Source: Clostridium_Z sp040797585
GTDB taxonomy: Bacteria; Bacillota; Clostridia; Clostridiales; Clostridiaceae
Length of the DNA: 27,172 nucleotides
NCBI RefSeq assembly: GCF_040797585.1
Contig: NZ_JBFNEO010000011.1
Location: 1 to 27,172, forward strand
Reading direction: 5' to 3'
Made by a program: the position numbers and the translations under genes. Under the pieces are notes generated by a model. The model worked only from the letters and a program-made list of their open reading frames with translations, had not been told where the DNA came from and made no database searches. Shown here in pieces: positions 15,173 through 24,194 of the stretch. Positions within the stretch are counted from its first letter, which is position 1. Every line of letters begins with the position of its first letter.

Positions 15173-15850
15173 TTGAGTAGGATTGGGGAGAAGATAAAGA
15201 CTGCTAGAGAAAAGGGCAACATGTCTCAAAAGCAACTTGCTAAGAAGCTTGGAGTTTCTGAGAGCTTTATAAATGATGTAGAGCTTGGTAGAAAAATTGC
15301 AAATGAGCAATTTATTCAAAAGGTATCTAAGGTTCTAGGAAAAGAGATGAATGATATCAGCATGTCTTTTGAAGAAGAAGTACACGTTGATATTCCTAAG
15401 AGTAGTGTGAAAACTGCTATAGATAAGAAGAAGGAAGCAGAAGCTAAGGAAGTATGGAATCATGCCTTTGGAGATGTACTTAAGAGTGTACCTATATACG
15501 ATTACGCTTTAAGTAAGGTAAAGGGTACCCGAGAACTTCCAGTACATTCAAATAAAATAGAAGGGTTTTCAACAGATAAAGTATTCTTTCTTGAGATTCA
15601 AGAGGATGATATGCTAGGATATAGAATGAAAAAGGGCGATATAGCTTTTTGTACTTCTATAAAGGAATTAGAGAATAATTCTATATGTCTTATAGAGTAT
15701 AATGGTAAGGCAGTGGTGAGATATATAAAGAAACTTGATAACACTAAAGTTTTACTGTTTAGTAATAGAGGGGACATAAGAACTGAAACAGCTTATATAA
15801 AGGAAATAAAACCTATTGGAAGATTGTTGAAATTAGAGATAAAGTTATAA
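15173..15850 (+). CDS. XRE-family regulator with a degenerate S24 (LexA-like) domain
   Basis: Residues 3-60 are a Cro/C1-type helix-turn-helix (MSQKQLAKKLGVSESFINDVELGR). Residues about 135-225 resemble the peptidase S24/LexA C-terminal beta domain (EIQEDDMLGYRMKKGDIAF ... GKAVVRYIKKL). In active family members the nucleophile is Ser in a G-D-S-M motif and the base is a Lys in the following strand; here the Ser position is Asp (D146, EDDM) and the Lys position is Arg (R183), so self-cleavage is not expected. It may be a ligand- or partner-responsive regulator instead. The start is TTG at 15173 with GGGGAG upstream. It is the last gene of the cyclophilin operon, followed by a strong terminator. 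Confidence 0.8.
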   Translation: MSRIGEKIKTAREKGNMSQKQLAKKLGVSESFINDVELGRKIANEQFIQKVSKVLGKEMNDISMSFEEEVHVDIPKSSVKTAIDKKKEAEAKEVWNHAFGDVLKSVPIYDYALSKVKGTRELPVHSNKIEGFSTDKVFFLEIQEDDMLGYRMKKGDIAFCTSIKELENNSICLIEYNGKAVVRYIKKLDNTKVLLFSNRGDIRTETAYIKEIKPIGRLLKLEIKL

Positions 15851-15851
15851 C

Positions 15852-15924
15852 AAAATCGTCATCTTATGTTAATATTTTTAATTCTGAAAAATATTAATAA
15901 CATAAGGTGGCGGTTTTTTATTTT
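15852..15924 (+). terminator. Long terminator of the cyclophilin operon
   Basis: A stem of about 28 bp with several G-T wobbles and one three-base bulge (5' arm from 15852, 3' arm ending near 15917) is followed by TTTTTTATTTT. It separates the operon from the germination genes, so cspBA must have its own promoter. Confidence 0.85.
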
Positions 15925-15958
15925 ATACATAATTATATAATGATAACAATTTTTGGGG

Positions 15959-18900
15959 ATGATTATTATAAACGGAGATCCTTTTTTAAATTTACTTTTA
16001 AATTTACCCCTTTCATTGAGGGCAAAGTTAATATCCATAGTTCAAGGTGAAAAGTTTTTAACAGGAAAAGTGGAGCTTGTTGCTTTAATTGGGGATAATG
16101 TGGATGTTGTGGAAAAGTCTGTGGAAAACTTAGGGGGAACCTTTGAGAATCTAGGTTTTGGATTTGGGATAATTACGTTTCCTGTGGAAGACTTAGATAA
16201 TATAACAAAGGTCCAAGGCGTTAGCTATATACAACTTCCTCAAGTATTATTTACTACAGATCTTTCAAGTATTAAGGCTTCATGTATAGATCCACTTTGG
16301 GATTTATATGGTCTTACCGGAAAAGGGGTTTTAGTGGGAGTTATAGATTCAGGTATAGATTATCTTCATCCTGCATTTAGAGACATGGAGGGAAAAACAA
16401 GAATAGAGTATATATATGATCTATCCAAGGGCGGAGTAGTTTATACAAAACAACAGATAAATGATGCAATAGCATCTGAAAATCCATTATCTATAGTAGA
16501 CTCAACAGATACAAATGGACATGGAACACATGTAACAAGTATTGCTTGTGCTGGTGGAAATATAAATAGGAATCTTTATGGGCCTGCATATGAAAGCAGT
16601 ATAGCGATGGTTAAATTAACTCCAGAAGGGCAAGCTAATTTTACCTCAAGTACATTAATCATGAGGGGAGTAAAGTTTCTTGTAGATAAAAGTAATGAAT
16701 TGAATATACCCTTAGTTGTAAATCTTAGTTTTAGTACGAATAATGGGGCCCATAATGGGAGTACATTGCTTGAGCAATATATAGATACAGTTTGTAGCGT
16801 GGAGAATATAACTTTTGTAGTAGCTGCTGGAAATGAAGGGGATAGATCTCATCATGTAGGTGGAAATTTAAGACCTGAACAAAGTATATCATTAGCTATT
16901 TCTCCTGATGAACCAGGAATAATACTCCAGCTTTATAAGGGTGTTCTTAGTAATATAAGTATAGAAGTTAAAAATCCATCTGGAGAAAGCACAGGAAGGG
17001 TCAGGGTGTATGAAGGGTTTAAAGAAAATAGAGCGGGAAGAGATAGAGTTTTAATATACTATAGTGGACCTCAGCCTTTTGACTTAGAAGGAGGAACCTC
17101 CATAGCACTATTAGCTGGAGAGAAAGACTTTTTATTACCTGGTACATGGACAATAACCATATACTTAGAGAATGAAGATATTAGTAGGTATGATATGTGG
17201 CTGCCTATAGCAGAGGGATTAAGTGTAGACACTAAGTTTTTAAAGCCTAATGTATTTAATACTTTAGGGATACCAGCTACGGCTAAAGAAGTTATATCAG
17301 TAGGTAGTTATAATTATATAACCGGAAATATATCAACTTTCTCTGGAAGAGGGGGAGAGAGTAATAGAATATTAAAACCTGATTTAGTAGCTCCAGGTGA
17401 AAATATATCAGGAGCTACACCAGGAGGAAGGTTTGATACAAAGACAGGGACATCTATGGCAGCACCTCAGGTGGCTGGGACATGTGCTCTCTTTATGGAA
17501 TGGGGAATAGTTAAAAATAACGATCCGTTTTTATATGGTCAAAGATTAAAGTATTTCTTAATAAAAGGGGCAAGACGTAATAGACCACTTATGGTATATC
17601 CCAATTTCACATGGGGATATGGAACTTTATGTGCTCAATCCTCTCTCCAAGTTCTATTAAGTGAAAAGGCTATAAGAAATAATAGTAGGAGTTTAAATGA
17701 AATGAGACAATCCTGTAAAGACTTATATCTAGATCCTAATTATGAAAATTATATAGTGGAGTATGATGGGGATATAGTAGGAGCTCTTGAGACCATAGAT
17801 TATGCCTGTGGTTTTATATTAGATGAAAACTATGCTGTGGTTACAGTTGAGAGAGGTAAGGAGAAGACCCTTGCAAATACGGTTAAAGAGATAGTTTATT
17901 TTCAGCCAAAGACCCCATTTACATTGAGTATATCTCCTCTAGATGCGGCTAATATAAGCAAATTTAATACCAATCCATATCTCAACTTAACAGGAAGAGG
18001 GGTAATAATTGGAGTTTTGGATACAGGAATAGATTACTTAAATGAGGAGTTTATGTATGAGGATGATACCACAAAAATAATATCCATATGGGACCAAACT
18101 ATAAATGTGGGAACACCTCCAGATGAAATAATTTTCGGTACTGAGTATACAAGAGAAGAGATAGACAGAGCAATACAGGCTAAGAGGTCAGGAGGAGATC
18201 CCTATTCAATAGTTCCTTCTCAAGATAACATAGGCCATGGTACAAGTATGACATGCATTATAGCTGGGAAGGGAAGAAATCCGGAGGTAAAGGGTGGAGC
18301 TCCAGAGGCAGAAATAGTAGCTGTAAAGCTAAAAACTACAAATAAAATGCCAACTGCGCCAGTTCCTGTATATGAAGAAACTGATATTGTGGTAGGTATT
18401 AAGTATTTAGCTACTGTAGCAAGAAGGCTAAATAGACCTATGGTAATATATGTTCCCTTGGGTAGTAACTTAGGATCTCATGATGGAAATAGTATAATTG
18501 AAAGATATATTGATGATGTATCAAGAGCAAGGGGATTAGTAGCAGTAACATCTACTGGTAATGAAGGAGACTCATCAAATCATGCTTCAGGAACTATAGG
18601 AAGTACAGGAGACTTTCAAATATTAGAACTTAAAGTTTCTAGTGAACAAAAGGAGTTAGTGTTAGAAGTCTGGGTTAAAAAACCGGATAAGGTTTCTATA
18701 GGAATAATATCTCCTTCAGGGGAGGTTATAGAGAAGATACCAGCTAAGTTACAAGAGATAGAGGAAATAAAATTTGTATATGAGGGTACAAGGGTACTGG
18801 TAGAATATTATCTTCCAGAAGAGCTCACAGGAGATCAACTTATATGGATAAAAATGGACGATTTAAAAGAAGGAATATGGCAATTTAAGCTTATAGGAGA

Positions 18901-19489
18901 TTCAATAGTTACAGGAAGGTATGATGCTTATATATGGCAAAGGAGCCTATTACTAGGGGATACTAGGATTTTAAATTCTACTCCTTATGGAACTTTAACA
19001 ATACCATCTACAGGTAGATATATAATCTCTACTTCTTATTATGATCAAAATAACAACTCTATACTTCCCACAGCAGGAAGAGGATACACCAGAGACGATA
19101 GGATAAAGCCTGATCTTACATCAGGAGGAATCGGAGCTAGGACTGTATTACCAGGGGGAAGTTTAACAACAGTAAGTGGAGCCAGCGTAGGAGCGGCCGT
19201 TCTTGCATCTGCTTGTGCCTTATTACTTCAATGGGGAATAGTAGATGGTAATGATTTGACCTTATATGCACCAAAACTTACAGCTTATTTAATAAGAGGA
19301 ACTTCTAAAAGACCAGGAGATGTATATCCTAATGCTGAGTGGGGATATGGAATGCTTAATTTAGAAGGGGTTTTTGAGAGTGTGAGAAGCGCATTTAATT
19401 GTGGAAATTGTAAGGAGCAACTGATGTTTTTACCTAAAAATGTTGATGATATAAAGGATATTGTATTAGGGCGTAACCAAGAAGTGTAA
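15959..19489 (+). CDS. cspBA: Double-length Csp germination protease (CspBA-like fusion of two subtilases)
   Basis: Two Csp-type subtilisin-like proteases in one chain. Csp proteins sit in the spore and cleave pro-SleC at germination. From ATG 15959 (1176 residues): a prodomain (about 1-95, ending near SYIQLPQ, the kind of site where CspB self-cleaves), then protease 1 with D130 (GVIDSGID), H188 (NGHGTHVT), oxyanion N292 and S499 (GTSMAAP). After a linker, a second prodomain-like region (about 595-650), then protease 2 with D688 (GVLDTGID), H760 (GHGTSMT), N868 and S1076 in a degenerate VSGASVGAA. Both carry the jelly-roll insertion typical of Csps (about 305-435 and 875-1010). In C. difficile CspBA the second half is a pseudoprotease; here the second triad is positionally complete. 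No good Shine-Dalgarno precedes the start; TTG at 15953 is an alternative. sleC follows after 45 bases; no cspC is present. Confidence 0.9.
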   Translation: MIIINGDPFLNLLLNLPLSLRAKLISIVQGEKFLTGKVELVALIGDNVDVVEKSVENLGGTFENLGFGFGIITFPVEDLDNITKVQGVSYIQLPQVLFTTDLSSIKASCIDPLWDLYGLTGKGVLVGVIDSGIDYLHPAFRDMEGKTRIEYIYDLSKGGVVYTKQQINDAIASENPLSIVDSTDTNGHGTHVTSIACAGGNINRNLYGPAYESSIAMVKLTPEGQANFTSSTLIMRGVKFLVDKSNELNIPLVVNLSFSTNNGAHNGSTLLEQYIDTVCSVENITFVVAAGNEGDRSHHVGGNLRPEQSISLAISPDEPGIILQLYKGVLSNISIEVKNPSGESTGRVRVYEGFKENRAGRDRVLIYYSGPQPFDLEGGTSIALLAGEKDFLLPGTWTITIYLENEDISRYDMWLPIAEGLSVDTKFLKPNVFNTLGIPATAKEVISVGSYNYITGNISTFSGRGGESNRILKPDLVAPGENISGATPGGRFDTKTGTSMAAPQVAGTCALFMEWGIVKNNDPFLYGQRLKYFLIKGARRNRPLMVYPNFTWGYGTLCAQSSLQVLLSEKAIRNNSRSLNEMRQSCKDLYLDPNYENYIVEYDGDIVGALETIDYACGFILDENYAVVTVERGKEKTLANTVKEIVYFQPKTPFTLSISPLDAANISKFNTNPYLNLTGRGVIIGVLDTGIDYLNEEFMYEDDTTKIISIWDQTINVGTPPDEIIFGTEYTREEIDRAIQAKRSGGDPYSIVPSQDNIGHGTSMTCIIAGKGRNPEVKGGAPEAEIVAVKLKTTNKMPTAPVPVYEETDIVVGIKYLATVARRLNRPMVIYVPLGSNLGSHDGNSIIERYIDDVSRARGLVAVTSTGNEGDSSNHASGTIGSTGDFQILELKVSSEQKELVLEVWVKKPDKVSIGIISPSGEVIEKIPAKLQEIEEIKFVYEGTRVLVEYYLPEELTGDQLIWIKMDDLKEGIWQFKLIGDSIVTGRYDAYIWQRSLLLGDTRILNSTPYGTLTIPSTGRYIISTSYYDQNNNSILPTAGRGYTRDDRIKPDLTSGGIGARTVLPGGSLTTVSGASVGAAVLASACALLLQWGIVDGNDLTLYAPKLTAYLIRGTSKRPGDVYPNAEWGYGMLNLEGVFESVRSAFNCGNCKEQLMFLPKNVDDIKDIVLGRNQEV

Positions 19490-19534
19490 GTTTTCATATT
19501 ATATAGGGAATTAGTAATAAATAGGGGAAGAATT

Positions 19535-20887
19535 ATGCCACAAGGTCTTTTAAGAGTTCAATTATTTCAAGGCAGTACTGCCAAGCCAGTAGAAAATGCT
19601 AAAATAATAGTCACACCTACAGGGGAGACTGCTACAAGACAGACTGAAATTGACTTAGTAACGGATTCATCAGGACTTTCTCAAGCTATACCAATAGAAG
19701 CGCCTCCATTTGAAAATTCTCAAAATCCTACAGGACAAATACCATACAGTTTTGTAGATTTAAGAATTGAAGCACGAGGGTTTAATTCGGCACTTATAAA
19801 GGGGGCCCAAATATATCCAAATGTAACGGCTCTTCAACAATTTAATTTACAACCAGATACTGGACTTACTAGGGTAGATGATCAAATTATATTAGTAGAA
19901 CAAAATACTCTTGTAGGAAATTTTCCACCAAAGATATATGAGGATCCCAATAAACCTCTTCCAAAGCCAACAGGAGGGGTGGTACTTCCACAGCCTGTTG
20001 TACCAGAGTTTGTTATAGTACATCAAGGAGTACCTGATGATCCATCAGCTCCTAACTACACAGTTCCTTTTAGAGACTATATAAAAAATGTTGCCTGCTG
20101 TGAGATATTTGCAACATGGCCGGAGAGTACTATTAGGGCTAATATATACTGTATAATATCTTTTACATTAAATAGAATCTATACAGAATGGTATCCTTCT
20201 AAGGGTAAAAATTTTGATATAACAAGTTCCACAGCTTATGACCATGCATTTAATTATGGAAGAAATATATATGATAATATAAGTAGAATAGTGGATGAAA
20301 TATTCTCTAGTTACATGAAAAGACCTGGAAGGAAGCAACCTCTTCTTGCTCAGTACTGTGATGGAGTAAAGGTTCAATGTCCAGGATGGCTTACTCAATG
20401 GGGAAGTAAATATTTAGGGGATCAAGGAGTAGGACCTTTTGATATCTTAACTTCTTTTTATGGAACTGATCTTACCTTAGAAGTAGCTGAAAAGGTAGAG
20501 GGAATACCAAGATCATGGCCTGGATATACATTAGTGTTAGGAAGTAGAGGGGAGCCTGTTAGAACAATACAAGAATATTTAAATAGAATATCTCAGAACT
20601 ATCCAGCTATACCTAAGACTGCAGTTGATGGAGTATATGGTCCTAAAACTAAAGAAGCAGTTAGGACATTCCAAGAGATTTTCACACTTCCAGCTACAGG
20701 TAATACAGATTATGCTACATGGTATAAAATATCAGCTATATATGTAGGAGTTACAGAGATAGCTGAACTTAGATCTTTAGGGGATATAAATCGTATGGAG
20801 AGAAGATTTTTCCCGCCTGTAAGCTATGATTCCTATAGGTCATTAGATGTACCTTCTATTCTTTACTGGGATGATAGTATAAAATAA
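19535..20887 (+). CDS. sleC: Pro-spore-cortex-lytic enzyme SleC
   Basis: Zymogen of the spore cortex lytic transglycosylase, cleaved by Csp proteases during germination and then degrading cortex peptidoglycan. The 450 residues show an N-terminal pro-region with a beta-sandwich-like segment (LLRVQLFQGSTAKPVENAKI, about 1-120) and a proline-rich linker (about 131-158), a SpoIID-like catalytic domain (about 175-325) with FATWPESTIRANIY (E197 the likely acid) and ITSSTAYDHAFNYG, and a C-terminal peptidoglycan-binding domain (about 330-405, LGSRGEPVRTIQEYLN ... VDGVYGPKTKEAVRTFQ). GGGGAAG precedes the ATG. It is 45 bases downstream of the Csp gene in the same operon, its expected activator. The terminator at 20951 follows. 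Confidence 0.95.
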   Translation: MPQGLLRVQLFQGSTAKPVENAKIIVTPTGETATRQTEIDLVTDSSGLSQAIPIEAPPFENSQNPTGQIPYSFVDLRIEARGFNSALIKGAQIYPNVTALQQFNLQPDTGLTRVDDQIILVEQNTLVGNFPPKIYEDPNKPLPKPTGGVVLPQPVVPEFVIVHQGVPDDPSAPNYTVPFRDYIKNVACCEIFATWPESTIRANIYCIISFTLNRIYTEWYPSKGKNFDITSSTAYDHAFNYGRNIYDNISRIVDEIFSSYMKRPGRKQPLLAQYCDGVKVQCPGWLTQWGSKYLGDQGVGPFDILTSFYGTDLTLEVAEKVEGIPRSWPGYTLVLGSRGEPVRTIQEYLNRISQNYPAIPKTAVDGVYGPKTKEAVRTFQEIFTLPATGNTDYATWYKISAIYVGVTEIAELRSLGDINRMERRFFPPVSYDSYRSLDVPSILYWDDSIK

Positions 20888-20950
20888 TTATTCATAAAAT
20901 ATTAAAATTTTAATAACTGAGAATAGTTGATAAAAGCTTAAAGGTAATAT

Positions 20951-20987
20951 AAAGTTAAAGAGGGGGTTTCCCCTCTTTAGCTTTATA
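20951..20987 (+). terminator. Terminator of the csp-sleC operon
   Basis: A 15-bp stem, AAAGTTAAAGAGGGG with CCCCTCTTTAGCTTT (one G-T pair), has a four-base loop; the 3' tail is AT-rich rather than a pure T-run. Confidence 0.7.
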
Positions 20988-21015
20988 TAAAACTTGAGAA
21001 ACATATATGAAATAG

Positions 21016-21045
21016 TTAACAAATAATTAAGTAAGTAAATTATAT
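21016..21045 (+). promoter_or_regulatory. Candidate promoter of the H-NOX chemoreceptor gene
   Basis: TTAACA (21016-21021) and TTATAT (21040-21045) with an 18-base spacer; both hexamers are imperfect. I see no clear flagellar sigma (SigD) site in the 84 bases after the sleC terminator. Confidence 0.35.
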
Positions 21046-21071
21046 TAATACCATATATAGGGGGCGTATTT

Positions 21072-22862
21072 ATGAAAGGAACAGTAGTATCTACATGGAT
21101 TAAGACTTGTAGGAATCTATATGGAAATGATGTGGTTAACAGTGCTATGGAGAATTCAGGGTGGAATAGTAATAAAATATTTACACCTGTGGAAACAGTA
21201 GATGATGATAAGATAAAAGCTGTTATAGGTGATATAGCTAAGAAAAAAAATATAGAGATAGGAAAACTTTGGAGAGACCTTGGTGAAAGCAATCTGAATA
21301 CTTTCTATAATGACTATCCTGCATTATTTGAACATGAAAATTTATATTCATTTTTAAAGTCTTTATATGATATCCATGTAGTTATGACAAAGAAGTTTAG
21401 TGGGGCAAAACCTCCGCTAGTTGGCATCGAACCTGTATCTTCTAGAGAGGCATATTTTACATATAGATCTAAAAGAGGGATGTTCGATTATTTTTTAGGC
21501 CTATTAAATGGAAGTTGTATACATTTTAACGAAAATATACAAGTTCATGAAGTAGAAAGAAGTAGCGATTACTTAAAACTTAAGTTGACTTTTGAGAAGG
21601 ATATATATTATAAAAAGAAATACTTTTTCAATAGCTTACTATCATTTGGAGTTATAAGAAGCCTTCCAGGTAAAGTAGCAGTAGCCACATTAATACCAAC
21701 TTTGATATCATCAATGTTATTAACAGGAATAATAAAAGGCGCAATAATATCAGGTATTTCAACTTTTGTGAGTTTTATAGTAACATCACTTTTAATAAGC
21801 CCTAAAAATGAGATAATGGAAGAACTTAAAAGAATAAATGACAATAAGTATTTTCATGATGGTAAAATAGTTACAAGGGATTTCTTTGAGGAGATATATG
21901 ATGAGATAAAGGATTATAATAAAATATTAAGAGCAGATTTCACAGGTTTTAAGGGTATAACAGATGAAATGAATAGTTTTGTAGCTATAATAAATAATAT
22001 TTCAGATACAATGAATTATACCTCAGGGGAAATATCAAATGTAGTAGAGCAGGTTGCGACGGGGGCGGTATCTCAAGCGCAAAATACAGAAGAAGTAGCA
22101 TCTAGGTTAAACGGTAATATAGAAGCATTAAAGACAATAGTTGATAATGAAAACTCAAATAAGAAGGAACTTGAAGAAGCTATAGATAAGATAAATAATA
22201 GCTTCAGTAATGTGGACAATGCATCTAAAAATATAAAAACAACCCTTGAAAGTTTTATGAAGGTAAAAGATAGTGGTTCTAACCTTCAAGGAAAGGCTAA
22301 AGATATAACAAACATTGTTTCAATAGTTTCTGATATAGCAGAACAAACAAATCTTCTAGCACTTAATGCATCCATAGAGGCTGCAAGGGCTGGAGAGCAA
22401 GGAAGAGGTTTCGCTGTGGTGGCAGAGTCTATAAGAAAGCTGGCAGAGCAATCAAAGGATGCTGTTAGAGATATAAATTCAAATCTTGCTCAGTTTGTAG
22501 AAGATATAGGACTTTTAGTTGGAAATATAGATGATCAGTATAAAGTTTTAGAAGAAGAGACAAGTAGTTTAGGGATTGTGAGAGATATTAGTTATGAAGC
22601 TACTATATCAATACAGTCTGTATCTACGTCAATGATAACAACTATAAGTGAACTTAATAAAGAGGCAGATTCTATAGCTTCAATATATGAGACCATAGAG
22701 TCACTAGCTGCCATTGCAGAGGAGAATTCGGCTTCTTCAGAAGAAGTTAGTGCAAATGTATCTAAGTATACAGAAGAGATAAAGAAACTCATAAAGAATA
22801 TTTCAGAGTTTAAAAAAATTACTAATCAATTCAAGATAGATTTAGAAAAATATAAGATTTAG
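21072..22862 (+). CDS. H-NOX (heme-based gas sensor) methyl-accepting chemotaxis protein
   Basis: Fusion of an N-terminal H-NOX heme domain (about 1-180), two membrane helices (about 200-243) and a cytoplasmic chemoreceptor signalling domain (about 300-590) with the conserved tip EQTNLLALNASIEAARAGE. Gas binding to heme would signal to CheA/CheW and bias swimming. H-NOX numbering matches the Thermoanaerobacter protein residue for residue: proximal H102, P115, the heme-carboxylate YxSxR motif at Y131/S133/R135, and a distal pocket W9, N74, Y140 that is the hydrogen-bond network needed for O2 binding in that family; V5 replaces Ile5. No HAMP domain is clear between membrane and signalling parts. 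GGGGG lies before the ATG. No other chemotaxis gene is nearby. NO and/or O2 is the likely ligand. Confidence 0.95.
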   Translation: MKGTVVSTWIKTCRNLYGNDVVNSAMENSGWNSNKIFTPVETVDDDKIKAVIGDIAKKKNIEIGKLWRDLGESNLNTFYNDYPALFEHENLYSFLKSLYDIHVVMTKKFSGAKPPLVGIEPVSSREAYFTYRSKRGMFDYFLGLLNGSCIHFNENIQVHEVERSSDYLKLKLTFEKDIYYKKKYFFNSLLSFGVIRSLPGKVAVATLIPTLISSMLLTGIIKGAIISGISTFVSFIVTSLLISPKNEIMEELKRINDNKYFHDGKIVTRDFFEEIYDEIKDYNKILRADFTGFKGITDEMNSFVAIINNISDTMNYTSGEISNVVEQVATGAVSQAQNTEEVASRLNGNIEALKTIVDNENSNKKELEEAIDKINNSFSNVDNASKNIKTTLESFMKVKDSGSNLQGKAKDITNIVSIVSDIAEQTNLLALNASIEAARAGEQGRGFAVVAESIRKLAEQSKDAVRDINSNLAQFVEDIGLLVGNIDDQYKVLEEETSSLGIVRDISYEATISIQSVSTSMITTISELNKEADSIASIYETIESLAAIAEENSASSEEVSANVSKYTEEIKKLIKNISEFKKITNQFKIDLEKYKI

Positions 22863-22998
22863 TTGGAGATAATAAAGAGGTTATTAAGATATATAAGTTA
22901 AAATTATATTTTGTATGAAGTTAAAAATTTACTTTATTAATAGTAATAGTAAGTAATTTATGATTACCATAGTTTATATATTAAAATATTTTTAATAG

Positions 22999-23036
22999 AA
23001 ATAAGGTGAGGAATACCTCACCTTATTTGTTTTTTA
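22999..23036. terminator. Bidirectional terminator between the chemoreceptor and transporter genes
   Basis: A 13-bp perfect stem, AAATAAGGTGAGG with CCTCACCTTATTT and a four-base loop, followed by a T-run on the plus strand. The stop codon of the minus-strand gene (23023-23025) lies in its 3' arm. Confidence 0.9.
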
Positions 23037-24072
23037 TAAAGAAGAAATGAAGAAGTTGAGCCATAAATATTAAACTTATTCCACCAAATATAGGATAGAG
23101 TATAGTTATTAAGTTTGTAAAACCTATTTGGGATATAGGAATAGCAAGTAAAACTATTACAAATATTCCCTTCCTAAAAGGAAGTTTAAATTTATACTCT
23201 AAGGTTTTAGCTATGCTGTATATATTTGAAACCTCTGTTGAGAACATTTCACACCAAATTATAATTAAAAGAGCTATTTGAATAGACTTACCAAATCTGT
23301 TAGTTATATAAAGAAGAGGTACCTCATACTGATTTATATATGGCTGATTTAACATAAGCATTATGTTTATAAATATACAGAGAACTGTAAGTACTAGTGC
23401 ACCAATTGATACACCCCATAATATGTGTTTTTCCTTTTTTAATTCCTTGCTTAAAGGAACTAAAACTCCACTGGAAGAAAGGAGATTAAATCCCGCATAT
23501 AATAAAGTTGAAAGAAGCCAATTGCTTTTAGTATAAGGTATGGATGTTAGATGTTTTACGGTTATCATATCTTTATAAAATAATAGATATAGAGTAAAGA
23601 TGGTGACTATTACCATGATAAGTGAAGGAACTATAAAACTATTTATTTTTATAAGTCCACTGGTATCTTTAAGTAGAGTTAATATAGAGAAAGTGGCCAT
23701 AAGTAGTATACCAATCCATCTAGATACTCCAAAGTATTGATTTAAAAGAGCACCACTTCCAGCCAATATTATGGCTGAACCACTTAAAAGGAAAAGTCCA
23801 GTTATAATATCTATAATTTTTCCAAGAAAACCGGGACTTATAAAGGTTATAAATTCATTATAAGAGTTTAAGTTATATTTAATACTTAAACTACTAATAA
23901 TTCCTCCAATTAAAATATATATTACTCCACAAATTATTATTCCAATAAAGCTTGGAAAACCATAAGAAGTAAAAAATTGTGTTATTTCTTTACCAGAAGC
24001 AAGTCCGGCACCTACAATGGTTCCAATAAACACAGCAGCACATTGAAAGACTAGAGAAAAGCCTTTTTTCAC
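23023..24072 (-). CDS. YkvI-family membrane transporter (LeuT-like fold)
   Basis: A 349-residue integral membrane protein with about ten hydrophobic helices, resembling the YkvI family of the amino acid-polyamine-cation superfamily. The first helix carries the unwound Gly-rich motif GTIVGAGLASGKEITQFF that typifies this family and would form the substrate site. No substrate has been firmly assigned to the family; an amino acid or related solute with a cation is the usual guess. The start is GTG at 24072, with TAGGAGTGAT upstream; no ATG fits. It is monocistronic, divergent from the lipoprotein gene with a 122-bp spacer. Confidence 0.82.
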   Translation of the reverse strand: MKKGFSLVFQCAAVFIGTIVGAGLASGKEITQFFTSYGFPSFIGIIICGVIYILIGGIISSLSIKYNLNSYNEFITFISPGFLGKIIDIITGLFLLSGSAIILAGSGALLNQYFGVSRWIGILLMATFSILTLLKDTSGLIKINSFIVPSLIMVIVTIFTLYLLFYKDMITVKHLTSIPYTKSNWLLSTLLYAGFNLLSSSGVLVPLSKELKKEKHILWGVSIGALVLTVLCIFINIMLMLNQPYINQYEVPLLYITNRFGKSIQIALLIIIWCEMFSTEVSNIYSIAKTLEYKFKLPFRKGIFVIVLLAIPISQIGFTNLITILYPIFGGISLIFMAQLLHFFFIKNK

Positions 24073-24194
24073 AAAATATCACTCCTATAAAATTTATATC
24101 TATATAAATATATAAGAGTAATCATAGAAAAATGAATTTATAAGTGTTTTTTTTGGAAACCTATAATAGATAATTTAAATAGGGAGTGATATAG

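Noticed and set aside
15925..15952. A possible sporulation sigma-G promoter before the csp gene, suggested by CATAATTA.
   Set aside because: No matching -35 element stands at the right distance, so the promoter cannot be placed by eye.
20888..21292. Minus-strand frame of 134 codons running from the spacer after sleC into the chemoreceptor gene.
   Set aside because: It overlaps the H-NOX coding region, whose residues are highly conserved, and crosses the csp-sleC terminator.
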